From Bryobacteraceae bacterium (GTDB taxonomy: Bacteria > Acidobacteriota > Terriglobia > Bryobacterales > Bryobacteraceae): a DNA stretch of 64,000 bases. Below the pieces are notes generated by a model. It ran no database searches. It was not told where the DNA came from and saw only the letters and a program-made list of their open reading frames with translations. A program made the position numbers and the translations under genes. Shown here piece after piece: positions 7,098-15,684 of the stretch (positions are counted from its first letter, which is position 1; every line of letters starts with the position of its first letter). The stretch is from NCBI GenBank assembly GCA_029975915.1, contig JARKOC010000410.1:1-64000 (forward strand). Direction: 5' to 3'.

Positions 7098-8600
7098 ATG
7101 TGTCTTCGCTATATGTTTGTAGGGCTTCTGGCCGCCTGCTTGATGCCCGCTGAGGGAGAGGAGGCTGCCGGGCAGAGCCAAGCCGCGAAACCGGCCGCCC
7201 CGGCGGCCGCTCCGGCCCCAATGAAATGGGGCAAGGTGATCGTTTCCGGAAGCATCCGGTCCCGGCTGGAGATGTGGGACTGGATGGACGGCGCCGCGAA
7301 CAGCGGCTATAGCTATCTTGGAAACATCTTCAAGTTGAGCCTGGCCTCTGGAAACGCTAAAACCGACTGGCAGCTTGAACTGGCTGCGCCGGTCCTGCTT
7401 GGCTTGCCGGACGATGCCACGGCTCCTGCGCCGCAAGGGCCGCTTGGCCTGGGCGCGATCTACTCGAACGCCAACGACCGGAGAAACCATGCCGCCATGA
7501 TCTTCCCCAAGCAGGGATGGGTTCGCTTTAATGGGCTTCTGGGCTCCGAGGCAAACTCTCTCAAAGTTGGACGGTTCGAGTTCCGCGACGGAGCCGAAAT
7601 TGCCAAGAAACATGCGGCGCTGAACGTGATTACCCAAACCAGAATCGCCGACCGGCTCATCGGAGCGTTTCCATGGACACACGTTGGACGTTCGTTCGAT
7701 GGCTTCCATTTAGCATCAGCCCACAAACGGGCGACGTTGACCGTGGCCGGCTTCATGCCCACGCGCGGCGCGTTTCAAGTGGACGGCTGGGGCAATCTGA
7801 AGGTAGGCGCCGGGTATGCGTCGGTGGCGGGGGCGTCGTCAATGGGCAGAAATCACAACGACTGGCGTGTGCTGGGGATGTACTACCAGGACTGGCGGCA
7901 CGTCCTCAAGACCGATAACCGGCCGGCCTCAGCCCGGCAATCCGATATGGCGAACATCAGGATCACCACCGTGGGCGGGCACTATTCGCACCTCACGGAG
8001 ACGGCGAATGGCGCTCTCGATTTTCTGCTCTGGGGAGTGGTTCAAACCGGCAAGTGGGGACGGCTTGACCACGAGGCATTGGCCGTGGACATCGAGGGCG
8101 GATGGCAGCCGAGCTTTGCACCGAAACTCAAGCCGTGGATCCGGGCTGGATTCACGCATGGCTCGGGCGACTCGGATCCGAACGATTCGAAGCATGGCAC
8201 GTTCATGCAAATGCTCCCCACTCCCCGCCCTTTCGCGCGTTTCCCCTTCTACGACATGATGAACAACCAGGATGCGTTCGCCATGCTGACTCTGCGGCCG
8301 CACAAGGACTGGACAATCAAGACCGAAGCCCACTCACTGCGCCTTGCCAGCCGGAACGACCTCTGGTATCAGGGTGGCGGAGCGTTCCAGCCCTGGTCAT
8401 TCGGCTACGTCGGCCGGAACACTGGAGGTGCGAGGAGCCTTGCCACCTACTACGATGTCAGCGCCGACTGGACTGTGAATGCCCATGTAACTCTTTCGGG
8501 CTTCGGGGGATACGCCGTGGGCAAGAGAGCCATGGAACGGATCTACCCGAATGGCAAGAATGGCGCTTTCGGATACATTGAGGCGAGTTATCGGTTCTAA
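7098..8600 (+). CDS. Alginate-export-type outer-membrane beta-barrel porin
   Basis: 500 aa. A signal peptide (about 1-20) is followed by an Ala/Pro linker and then alternating aromatic and polar strands ending in a C-terminal aromatic (YIEASYRF), the BAM recognition signature of outer-membrane beta-barrels. Pieces such as QGWVRFNGLLG, LKVGRFEF, WTHVGRSFDGFHL and TKAEAHSLRLA-like strand pairs resemble the alginate_exp porin family, whose members commonly sit beside respiratory nitrite or nitrate genes. It is divergent from nrfHA across a CRP-like site, so it may pass nitrite or another small anion (inference). The stop overlaps the convergent GH116 stop by 3 bp. Confidence 0.8.
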   Translation: MCLRYMFVGLLAACLMPAEGEEAAGQSQAAKPAAPAAAPAPMKWGKVIVSGSIRSRLEMWDWMDGAANSGYSYLGNIFKLSLASGNAKTDWQLELAAPVLLGLPDDATAPAPQGPLGLGAIYSNANDRRNHAAMIFPKQGWVRFNGLLGSEANSLKVGRFEFRDGAEIAKKHAALNVITQTRIADRLIGAFPWTHVGRSFDGFHLASAHKRATLTVAGFMPTRGAFQVDGWGNLKVGAGYASVAGASSMGRNHNDWRVLGMYYQDWRHVLKTDNRPASARQSDMANIRITTVGGHYSHLTETANGALDFLLWGVVQTGKWGRLDHEALAVDIEGGWQPSFAPKLKPWIRAGFTHGSGDSDPNDSKHGTFMQMLPTPRPFARFPFYDMMNNQDAFAMLTLRPHKDWTIKTEAHSLRLASRNDLWYQGGGAFQPWSFGYVGRNTGGARSLATYYDVSADWTVNAHVTLSGFGGYAVGKRAMERIYPNGKNGAFGYIEASYRF

Positions 8601-11158
8601 GCCTTCGCTGGACGGCGCCACACGAGTGGCTTGCCCGGCTGGGCGGTAACCACCTGATCCAGTTTGATTGTTTCTCCGCCGTGGACGAGTTTCTCGACTG
8701 TGAGACTTCCCTCGATGACTCGCACCTCGACTGAATCCGGCGTCCAGGTGAAGTCACCCCAGCCGGTCCCCGTGGACCAGAATCCCTTAAAGGGGCCGGT
8801 GCGCGGCATTCTCTTCGGGTGGACTTTCAGAAGCCGTTTCGGAGCGTTGTAGTCGAAGCCGTTCCAGGCAAGAACCGGCGACCAGGCCGACATGGCGCGG
8901 GCGTAGTGGTGGCCGCACTCGGGCTCGTCGAATGGGTTGCGCTTCTCCCCGTCGTGGCGCAGACGCGCGGAGCGCACGATTTCGATGCCCTGATCGATCA
9001 TGCCGGCCCAGATCATCTGGGCTGCAACCGAGTACTCGAATCCCGTCCAGACCTCGGCGTAGTAGGGGAACGGAATTTTTGGACGCGGCTTCTTGCCGTA
9101 ATCGCAAACCAGGAGCCCGCTTTCGTCGCTGACGGCGAAGGTCCGCTGGACATTCTCATGCGCCGATAGATCGCGGCGGTAGTTGTAGCGGTAGATGGAT
9201 TCGAGCGATTTGCGGATATGGGTCTTGCCGAGCAGGTCGCCGAGCCCGCAGACGTCGGCCTGGTACTGGCCAATCAACTGGTCCACCAGGCAGCCCTCGC
9301 CCATCTGGTATTCGGGATTGCGGGTATCCTCTGAGCCCATCGTCGAAAGCAAACCGGCGGCAACCGACGCGCGGTCGACGCCGCGTATTTGTTGAATGTA
9401 GTACTCGCCGTTGAACAGATTCGCGTCGGTCCAGGCGGAGCCGCGCGCGAAAAGAGAGGCGCAAGTCTGGGCGAACTGTGCGTCGCCCATAGCCCGCGCC
9501 ATCTCGGCGCAGGCCTTCAAAGCGCCAAGGTAATAGATGCCGCATTGGGGATTGGGTCCGTAGAATTCGACGTCGTAGGTATTGTGCTGGACCCCCTCGG
9601 CGACGCCGTCGCGGTCGGCATCCCACCCGCCCTTCACCCAGGAAAACTCCATGGCTCGTTTCACCTGAGGCCAGATGCCACGCAACCAGGTATCGTCTCC
9701 GCAGAGTTTCCAGTCGAGATAGGCCTTCATGATTTGGCCCATCTGGCCGTCGGTAGCGGCAAAGCCGAATAATTGCCGTCCGGCGGGCAGCAGCAGGCGG
9801 AACCTCATTCCGCCATGTTCGTCGAGGGTGTAGGTGAAGGCCATTCGGCGCATCGAGCGGGAGAAAGAGGGAAAGACGTGGGCGGTAGTGGTTTCGTAGT
9901 TCCAGACGTGGGTGCAGGAGCCAAAGCAGCAGCCGGCCTTGTCGTTCGATCCCTCGAAACCGTGGAACTCGCCGTCGAGCGTCCTGAAAACTGTTTGCGT
10001 CGAGAGCGTGGAGAGATTAGCGGTAGCTGCGTCTTTGAACTCCGCCGGCATCGTGGCCTCGGCCATCGACTGGACGAAAGCCCTGCATCGCCGTTCCAAC
10101 TCCGGCAGGCGTGAGGCGAATTCAACGGCCACCGCCCAGGCATCGGCGTGGCGGCCGCAGTGCCAGTTGCCAATGACGGTTTTTTCTTCCCCTTTCGGCG
10201 CGTTCCAGCGGCAGCGCTCGGGGGTCCGGTTGGGAATCCGCCAGCTCAAGATGAATGGCAGCTGCATGGTAGCGCCGGGCGCCACTGTGGCGCGAAGGCA
10301 GACCACGCCGACCGGTCCAGGGTTGGCGGGTTCCTCGCCCATCCTGCCCTTGGCCGAGAATTCATCCCAGAACAGCATCGGCGAGTTCCACCAGCGGTTG
10401 CGCGGCCAGCCGCGCCACATGGTGACTTCTCCGCTGAACGGCGTTGCCAGCACAAACGAACCCTGCAACGGGTCGTCCGCCGGCAGTTTCGGGTTCGTCA
10501 TCATCAGGCCCTTCAGCCCCGGCGAATTCATGGGCTCGTTCAAGCGGGCGTCGCCGCCCCCGATCGGGTTTTCGATCGAGAACGCAACCGCCACCTCAAC
10601 AGGTGTGGCGCCCGTGTTAGTCGCAACATATCGGAGGACGGTCGCCGGGTAGCCAGAGTCATCCTCGGCCAGGGGGATGATTGGCGTGAATGCTTCGAGC
10701 GAGAGTTTCACCGGCAGCCGGCGGTCGGTGAAATCGATTCTGGCGATGGGAAATGAGGCGCTGAAGGTTGCCCCGCGAAGCCGCGGCAAACCCGGCGCGT
10801 TGTTCGCACCGAGACCGTTCTGACCTTCAAACGGAGGCAGATGCCGGGCCTCCGCGACCATGGCGACCGGTTTAGCCCCCGCCGCCTGCGCCCAAACAGA
10901 GGCGAAAGCGTAGGCGGGTTGATTTCCTTTGTCTGGCCGGTTGAAGATCTCCCAATCGCGCAACTGCCCGCGCCCGCCGAGGCTAATGGACCCGGCAGCG
11001 ACCCCGCCGAGCGGCATGGCGATCTGGGCCAGCGACTTGCCGGTGAAACGGCGCGGCCAGCATTGGCGCGGGGTGGCTGGCCCCACGGCTGGAGTCTGGG
11101 CGGCGGCGGCCGCCGCGGCCGGCACGGATTTCAGGAAGTCTCTACGTCGGGTAGCCAT
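8597..11158 (-). CDS. Tat-exported GH116 beta-glucosidase-like hydrolase
   Basis: 853 aa from ATG 11158, chosen because MATRRRDFLKSVPAAAAAA is a Tat signal. The GBA2 N-terminal domain (LAQIAMPLGGVAAGSISLGG, about 45-300) is followed by the (alpha/alpha)6 catalytic domain (about 360-800). By comparison with family GH116, the nucleophile is likely Glu521 in VAEGVQHNTYD and the acid/base Asp626 in CLVDQLIGQY. The motif EVWTGFEYSVAAQM is also typical. It should hydrolyse beta-glucosides or beta-xylosides outside the cytoplasm. The upstream AT-rich region carries a repeated TATACTACT element. Family assignment is firm; substrate is not. Confidence 0.88.
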   Translation of the reverse strand: MATRRRDFLKSVPAAAAAAAQTPAVGPATPRQCWPRRFTGKSLAQIAMPLGGVAAGSISLGGRGQLRDWEIFNRPDKGNQPAYAFASVWAQAAGAKPVAMVAEARHLPPFEGQNGLGANNAPGLPRLRGATFSASFPIARIDFTDRRLPVKLSLEAFTPIIPLAEDDSGYPATVLRYVATNTGATPVEVAVAFSIENPIGGGDARLNEPMNSPGLKGLMMTNPKLPADDPLQGSFVLATPFSGEVTMWRGWPRNRWWNSPMLFWDEFSAKGRMGEEPANPGPVGVVCLRATVAPGATMQLPFILSWRIPNRTPERCRWNAPKGEEKTVIGNWHCGRHADAWAVAVEFASRLPELERRCRAFVQSMAEATMPAEFKDAATANLSTLSTQTVFRTLDGEFHGFEGSNDKAGCCFGSCTHVWNYETTTAHVFPSFSRSMRRMAFTYTLDEHGGMRFRLLLPAGRQLFGFAATDGQMGQIMKAYLDWKLCGDDTWLRGIWPQVKRAMEFSWVKGGWDADRDGVAEGVQHNTYDVEFYGPNPQCGIYYLGALKACAEMARAMGDAQFAQTCASLFARGSAWTDANLFNGEYYIQQIRGVDRASVAAGLLSTMGSEDTRNPEYQMGEGCLVDQLIGQYQADVCGLGDLLGKTHIRKSLESIYRYNYRRDLSAHENVQRTFAVSDESGLLVCDYGKKPRPKIPFPYYAEVWTGFEYSVAAQMIWAGMIDQGIEIVRSARLRHDGEKRNPFDEPECGHHYARAMSAWSPVLAWNGFDYNAPKRLLKVHPKRMPRTGPFKGFWSTGTGWGDFTWTPDSVEVRVIEGSLTVEKLVHGGETIKLDQVVTAQPGKPLVWRRPAKA

Positions 11159-11334
11159 GGGGGCTAATGTATCGCGTCCAGCACCCAAGTCAAGGGTGGA
11201 GGGGTGGTAGCAGCCGACTTCGATGCTCCGTCAACCGGTGCAAGGCTGACCGGCCGGATTGCCCGGCGGCCTAGCACACAGGCTTTTGCCGCACCGCTGA
11301 GAAACTAACAGTACATGAATGTGCTTAATTACTA

Positions 11335-11358
11335 AGTAGTATATTTTGCAGTAGTATA
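11335..11358 (-). promoter_or_regulatory. Duplicated TATACTACT element upstream of the GH116 gene
   Basis: On the minus strand TATACTACT occurs twice, 15 bp apart (complements of 11350-11358 and 11335-11343), inside an unusually AT-rich patch (about 11310-11375) of the 261-bp gap between recX and the GH116 start. Either copy could be a -10 hexamer (TATACT), or the pair could be a regulator site. The rest of 11159-11419 holds no gene that I can see. Confidence 0.35.
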
Positions 11359-11419
11359 GGTGCAAATTGAATTCGTTCGGTCGCGGTCTCCGAACTTTGT
11401 CCAGGCCAGAGGGATAGGC

Positions 11420-11953
11420 TTACTCGACGCTTTCTTCGGGAATCTCATCCAACTCCGCCGCCTCGCGCCGCACCTTTTTGAGCGCGTTCACTGAGGCGGT
11501 GTGGCTGAAACCGGCGGTCCTGAGCCTCCGGTACACTCCGGCCATCTTTACCCGGTCAACGAGCAACTCGGCAAGCGGCTTTCCGCGAAACTTCCTTTCG
11601 AGATATCGCTCCACCATGGCCACTTCGTCACGGCCCTCGTATGCCTTTTCGGCGGCCTGGCCGGCAATGGAGGCAGGGATCCCTTTTGCCTTCAGTTGGG
11701 CGGTCGCCTTCGCCCGGCCCATCATCCCGCTTTCCGCCCGGTTGAAGGCGAGACTCGCCGCCAGGCGGCGGTCATCGACAATGCCATAGCCGCTCAGCTT
11801 CCGCATGACTTCGTCCACGTCTTCCGCCCTCGCCGCTCTTGACCGCATTTTGCGGCGGAGCTCGGCGGCGCTCAGGGCGCGTCCGGCAAGCAGGGACGCG
11901 GCGTATTGCTTGAGTTCATCCGCATTTAGCTTCGATGCCGGCTTGAAAGGCAT
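11420..11953 (-). CDS. recX: Regulatory protein RecX
   Basis: 177 aa. RecX modulates RecA filament extension. The three tandem three-helix repeats typical of the family are visible: LKQYAASLLAGRALSAAELRR, then VDEVMRKLSGYGIVDDRRLA, then IAGQAAEKAYEGRDE with YRRLRTAGFSHTASVNALKK near the end. The phrases SYGIVDDRRLA-like and RGxxKAxxQLKAKGI-like are diagnostic. The ATG at 11953 is the first Met and fits the family N-terminus. recA is not in the window, so recX is transcribed away from it. Confidence 0.88.
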   Translation of the reverse strand: MPFKPASKLNADELKQYAASLLAGRALSAAELRRKMRSRAARAEDVDEVMRKLSGYGIVDDRRLAASLAFNRAESGMMGRAKATAQLKAKGIPASIAGQAAEKAYEGRDEVAMVERYLERKFRGKPLAELLVDRVKMAGVYRRLRTAGFSHTASVNALKKVRREAAELDEIPEESVE

Positions 11954-12034
11954 TAATCTTTCGGCTCCCCTTTGATTCTGGTGAGTTACACTGGGAACTG
12001 CAAGGCGCTGTAAGTCCTTCGGAAAGGAGTTCTC

Positions 12035-12358
12035 ATGGACGAAGACCGTCGTATTTCCTATTTCCTGTTGGGTCTTGGCGTGGGCGTGGCTGTTGGGGTT
12101 CTCTTCGCGCCGAAGTCGGGTTCCGAGACCCGTGAGCTGATCAAATCAAAGGCGGAAGAGGGTAAGGAGTACCTGGCCAAGCGAGGTGGCGAGTGGAAAG
12201 AATCGGCCACTGAGTTGCTCGACCGTGGCAAGCAAGCCGTCAGCCGGCAAAAAGAGCAGGTTGTAGCCGCCGTTGAGGCGGGCAAGCAGGCCTATCGCGA
12301 AAAAGCGGGCCACGAAACCCCTAGCGCCGATCCTTCGGCCTATGTTGAAGGCGTGTAG
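12035..12358 (+). CDS. YtxH-domain small membrane protein
   Basis: 107 aa with a strong Shine-Dalgarno (GGAAAGGAG, 12020-12028). One N-terminal transmembrane helix containing LLGLGVGVAVGVLFAPKSGSETR, split here as LLGLGVGVAVGVLFAPKSG, matches the Gly-rich YtxH signature, followed by a charged helical region (ELIKSKAEEGKEYLAKRGGE onward). Family members are small envelope or stress-related proteins of unknown biochemical role. A DUF948-like membrane protein follows 18 bp later, so the two are probably cotranscribed and may act together. Confidence 0.85.
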   Translation: MDEDRRISYFLLGLGVGVAVGVLFAPKSGSETRELIKSKAEEGKEYLAKRGGEWKESATELLDRGKQAVSRQKEQVVAAVEAGKQAYREKAGHETPSADPSAYVEGV

Positions 12359-12376
12359 TCAGGTAACACTACCAGC

Positions 12377-12883
12377 ATGACTTCGGAGACCGCAACCGTC
12401 TTGATGGCCCTTGCCGTGGCCATTTCTAGTATTGCTCTGCTCGTTTGCGCAGTGGCCTCGCTTGGCTTGTATCGCGCGATCCGGCGCCTGGAGGAGCAGA
12501 TAACGCCGCTGATTCCGAAGGCGGCGGCGACTCTCGATCAGGCCCAATCGACTCTTGCCCAGGCGCTCAATCAGATTGAAGACTTAAGCGCCAGGGCGCG
12601 CGGGGTCCTGGACAGTTCACAACAGCAGCTCGATGCCCTCGCCGAAGCGCGAGGGGAGATCACTCAACGGTTGCGGGCCCAGGCTGAACGGCTCGAACTC
12701 GTCCTGGACGACACGATTTCCAGGCTTCAGGACGTTGTCGGCGTCGTGCACAGCGGCGTCATGACTCCTGTGCGGGAAGTGGCCGGCGTTTTGACCGGCA
12801 TTCGCACCGCATTCCAGACCTTCATTCGAAACCGCCGCCCATCCGTGGATCGCGCCACGCACGACGAGGAGATGTTCATCTAG
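12377..12883 (+). CDS. DUF948-like single-pass membrane protein with long coiled coil
   Basis: 168 aa. One N-terminal transmembrane helix (about 8-32: VLMALAVAISSIALLVCAVA) is followed by a long amphipathic helical stretch (RRLEEQITPLIPKAAATLDQ through ISRLQDVVGVVHSG) that probably forms a coiled coil. This is the plan of the DUF948 family, which often sits next to YtxH genes as here. Function unknown; it may scaffold envelope components. Confidence 0.75.
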   Translation: MTSETATVLMALAVAISSIALLVCAVASLGLYRAIRRLEEQITPLIPKAAATLDQAQSTLAQALNQIEDLSARARGVLDSSQQQLDALAEARGEITQRLRAQAERLELVLDDTISRLQDVVGVVHSGVMTPVREVAGVLTGIRTAFQTFIRNRRPSVDRATHDEEMFI

Positions 12884-13092
12884 GGCGTTCGCCGCCCAAA
12901 ATTCCGGCGCGGCTCCGAATGATCCAGGTCACTTAGCGTTTGGGCGGATTCCGGCGCCGGTAGTCAAAGCAGGTGAAAATGGCGGATGTTCCGCCGCGAC
13001 CACTTATGCGAAGCGGAGTTGGCTGAGCCAAAGCACGAAGTTCAGCCTTGACGTCCGCATGAAAATCCATACCTTCCGACTACACTGGAACT

Positions 13093-15519
13093 GTGACCGC
13101 CTGGGCCAGACGCTGTTTTCTGTTCGCCGCATTCGTGGCTGGAGCGAGTATTCAGGACGCCGCCTCGGCGCAAACCGCGGCCGAACTCGGCCGCCAGATC
13201 CGCGAGATTGAGATCGATCCGCAGTCCTGCAACCGCGTGCGTGACCTACGGATTCGACGCCCCGACATCAGCCTCTATCTCACCGACGGCTACCTTGCTT
13301 TCTCCAAGCCCATCGCCGGACGCCGCCTTTTTGCCGTTTTCATTGCCTCCGAAAGGGGCGACCAGGGCGAGATCCTCATTCGCCCACCCGACCGGGGAGA
13401 GCGCGCGTCACTGGCGAACTTCACCGGCTCGCCGATACTCAACGAACAAATCACCGAGGCAGTGATGATCACCTCTGACGGCACAGGCGCCGAACTCCTG
13501 GAAATGGTCAGGGAAAGCCCTTTGTCCAAACCTTCCTTCGACATGGGGCTTGTGCTCGGCTCGCGTTACAACAGCGTCCTGCGGAACCTGGGCACGAGCT
13601 TTCAGGTCCGTCTTGTTCATGACCTGCTTGCCGGCAATCCCGCCTCGGGGCTGTTTTATGGAGCGTTTTCCGGCACCCGCTCGGGCAACTTCGATGTCAT
13701 GTTCGACCCAACGATGCGGGAACAGGTCGTTCTGGGACAAGTGACGTCCACCCCGCAGGGGAGCGGATTCAACGTGTGGGCGAGTTTCGAATCGCGGGAG
13801 GCACGCCGCGCCGGCAACCCCCGCAACCCGGCTGGCGGACTGACCAACTACCGCATCGAGAGCGTCATCGCTCCGGATCTGTCCATGGAGTGCACGACCG
13901 CGGCGGACTATATCCCACCCACGGAGATAAGAGGCGCGCTCTCATTCGAAATTGCTCCCGCGATGGAGATCACTTCAGCCCAGGTGGATGGGATTGAGAT
14001 TGAAGTATTCCGCCGGGATGCCCTGCGCTCGCGACTGATGAGCGGCAGGCACAACGATCAGTTCCTCATCGTCCTCGACAAGCCGATGCAGGCCGGCAGG
14101 AGCTACAAGATCCAGTTCCGTCACCGGGGGCGCGTGATTCTGCCAGCCGGCAACGACGTCTTCTTCGTCGCATCCAGGGTCAACTGGTACCCGGCGCGTG
14201 ATTTCGGCCATTCCACCTTCGACCTGACGTTTACTTTGCCCAGGCGGCTCACCGCCGTCGCCGCCGGAGACCTCATCGAGGACCAGGAACAGGGCGAAAT
14301 CCGGACCGTCCGCTGGATAACTCCGAAGCCAGTGCGCCTGGCCGGATTCAACATTGGCGACTACGAAAAGGTGACCGTGAAGCGCTCAGGTCTGACCGTG
14401 ACGGTCTACTCGAACCGCGCGGCCGAAACAGCACTCCAGCGGCGGGCGCCTCAGGTCATTCTGCTGCCGCCAGCATGGCCCACCCGCACTGGGCGCCGTC
14501 CGGGCGATGTGATCACGGTCATGCCGCCACCGCCGCCTGATCCCAACGCCCGTGCGGCGGAACTGGCGGGAGAGATTTCCGCGGCCCTCGAGTGGTACGC
14601 GAGCCACTTTGGACCTCCACCGTTGGACACCTTGACGGTCTCCCCAATCCCAGGTAATTTCGGACAGGGTTTCCCTGGGCTCCTTTATCTGTCGACTCTC
14701 TCCTTCCTGCGTGAGACCGAGCGGCCGGAAGCGGTCCGGTCCGATCCACTCCGGCGATTCTATTCCGAGATTCTGCATGCCCATGAGGCGGCCCACCAAT
14801 GGTGGGGGAATCTGGTTGGCTCGGCCAGCTATCACGATGAGTGGATCAGCGAGGCTCTGGCTCACTACAGCGCGATCCTTGTCCTGGAGCGCCGCAAAGG
14901 AGTCCGGGCTGCCGAACAGGTTCTGGACGATGCTTTGAGAGCGTTGCGCGCGCAATACTCTGGCAAGCCGATCGAGTCAGTGGGGCCAATTACTTGGGGC
15001 TACCGGCTGCATGCCGCCACGCCGGATGATCCGTGGAGAGTGATCACTTACGACAAGGGCTCGTGGATCATCCACATGCTGCGACGGCGAATGGGCGACG
15101 CGGCCTTCCTCGCCATGCTCGGCGAGTTACGCAAACGCTTTGAATACGGCTTTGTCTCCACGGAGGATCTCCGTAGCATCGCCGCCGAATTCTCTCCCAA
15201 GGGTCTGCCCGATCCGCAGTTGGAGTACTTCTTCGACACGTGGGTGTACTCGACAGGGATTCCTACTCTGAAACTGCGGACATCAGTCTCAGGGAAGGCT
15301 CCGAAGCTGCAATTGACCGTCAACGTGAGTCAGTCAGGCGTGGGCGAGGAGTTCAGCGCCGACGTGCCGGTAGCTGTATGGCTTCCCGGCGCAAAAAACC
15401 CCATCGTGCGGTGGGTGCGGACGTCGTCGGGCGGCACTTCATTCAGGATTGCAGTTCAGACCCCTCCGGCGCGTGTCGAACTGGCTCCTGGATACGGCGT
15501 GCTGGCAATCCGCGAATAG
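13093..15519 (+). CDS. Secreted M1-type (gluzincin) metallopeptidase
   Basis: 808 aa, GTG start opening a signal peptide (WARRCFLFAAFVAGASIQ). The zinc motif is H564-E-A-A-H568 with Glu587, exact HEXXH-X18-E spacing, within HAHEAAHQWWGNL and WISEALAHYSA. It is preceded by an M1-like beta domain (about 330-450) and an N-terminal domain of about 270 aa that I cannot assign. The exopeptidase GAMEN loop is replaced by GQGFPGLLYLS near 518-528, so aminopeptidase activity cannot be assumed. A TACACT hexamer (13081-13086) lies six bases before the start codon, which suggests a leaderless transcript. The 209 bp before it (12884-13092) show no other gene. Confidence 0.85.
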   Translation: MTAWARRCFLFAAFVAGASIQDAASAQTAAELGRQIREIEIDPQSCNRVRDLRIRRPDISLYLTDGYLAFSKPIAGRRLFAVFIASERGDQGEILIRPPDRGERASLANFTGSPILNEQITEAVMITSDGTGAELLEMVRESPLSKPSFDMGLVLGSRYNSVLRNLGTSFQVRLVHDLLAGNPASGLFYGAFSGTRSGNFDVMFDPTMREQVVLGQVTSTPQGSGFNVWASFESREARRAGNPRNPAGGLTNYRIESVIAPDLSMECTTAADYIPPTEIRGALSFEIAPAMEITSAQVDGIEIEVFRRDALRSRLMSGRHNDQFLIVLDKPMQAGRSYKIQFRHRGRVILPAGNDVFFVASRVNWYPARDFGHSTFDLTFTLPRRLTAVAAGDLIEDQEQGEIRTVRWITPKPVRLAGFNIGDYEKVTVKRSGLTVTVYSNRAAETALQRRAPQVILLPPAWPTRTGRRPGDVITVMPPPPPDPNARAAELAGEISAALEWYASHFGPPPLDTLTVSPIPGNFGQGFPGLLYLSTLSFLRETERPEAVRSDPLRRFYSEILHAHEAAHQWWGNLVGSASYHDEWISEALAHYSAILVLERRKGVRAAEQVLDDALRALRAQYSGKPIESVGPITWGYRLHAATPDDPWRVITYDKGSWIIHMLRRRMGDAAFLAMLGELRKRFEYGFVSTEDLRSIAAEFSPKGLPDPQLEYFFDTWVYSTGIPTLKLRTSVSGKAPKLQLTVNVSQSGVGEEFSADVPVAVWLPGAKNPIVRWVRTSSGGTSFRIAVQTPPARVELAPGYGVLAIRE

Positions 15520-15684
15520 CATGGCGTGCCGCCACGGCAGGCGCTTCAATCGAGGAGCGGGAAGATCGCATCTGCCAGTCTCCCGGGCAATGCTCATCGC
15601 CGCCGCTCAACGACGGATCTCCTTCTTCACGGGTTTCCCTCATGTTCTCGCGATCCGGGACAGGCGAGTTCCCGCGCACGGCGG

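Noticed and set aside
8100..8600. Alternative genes in the overlapping frames of the porin 3' end
   Set aside because: The barrel protein keeps its strand pattern and C-terminal aromatic residue throughout; the other frames show no motif or start signal.
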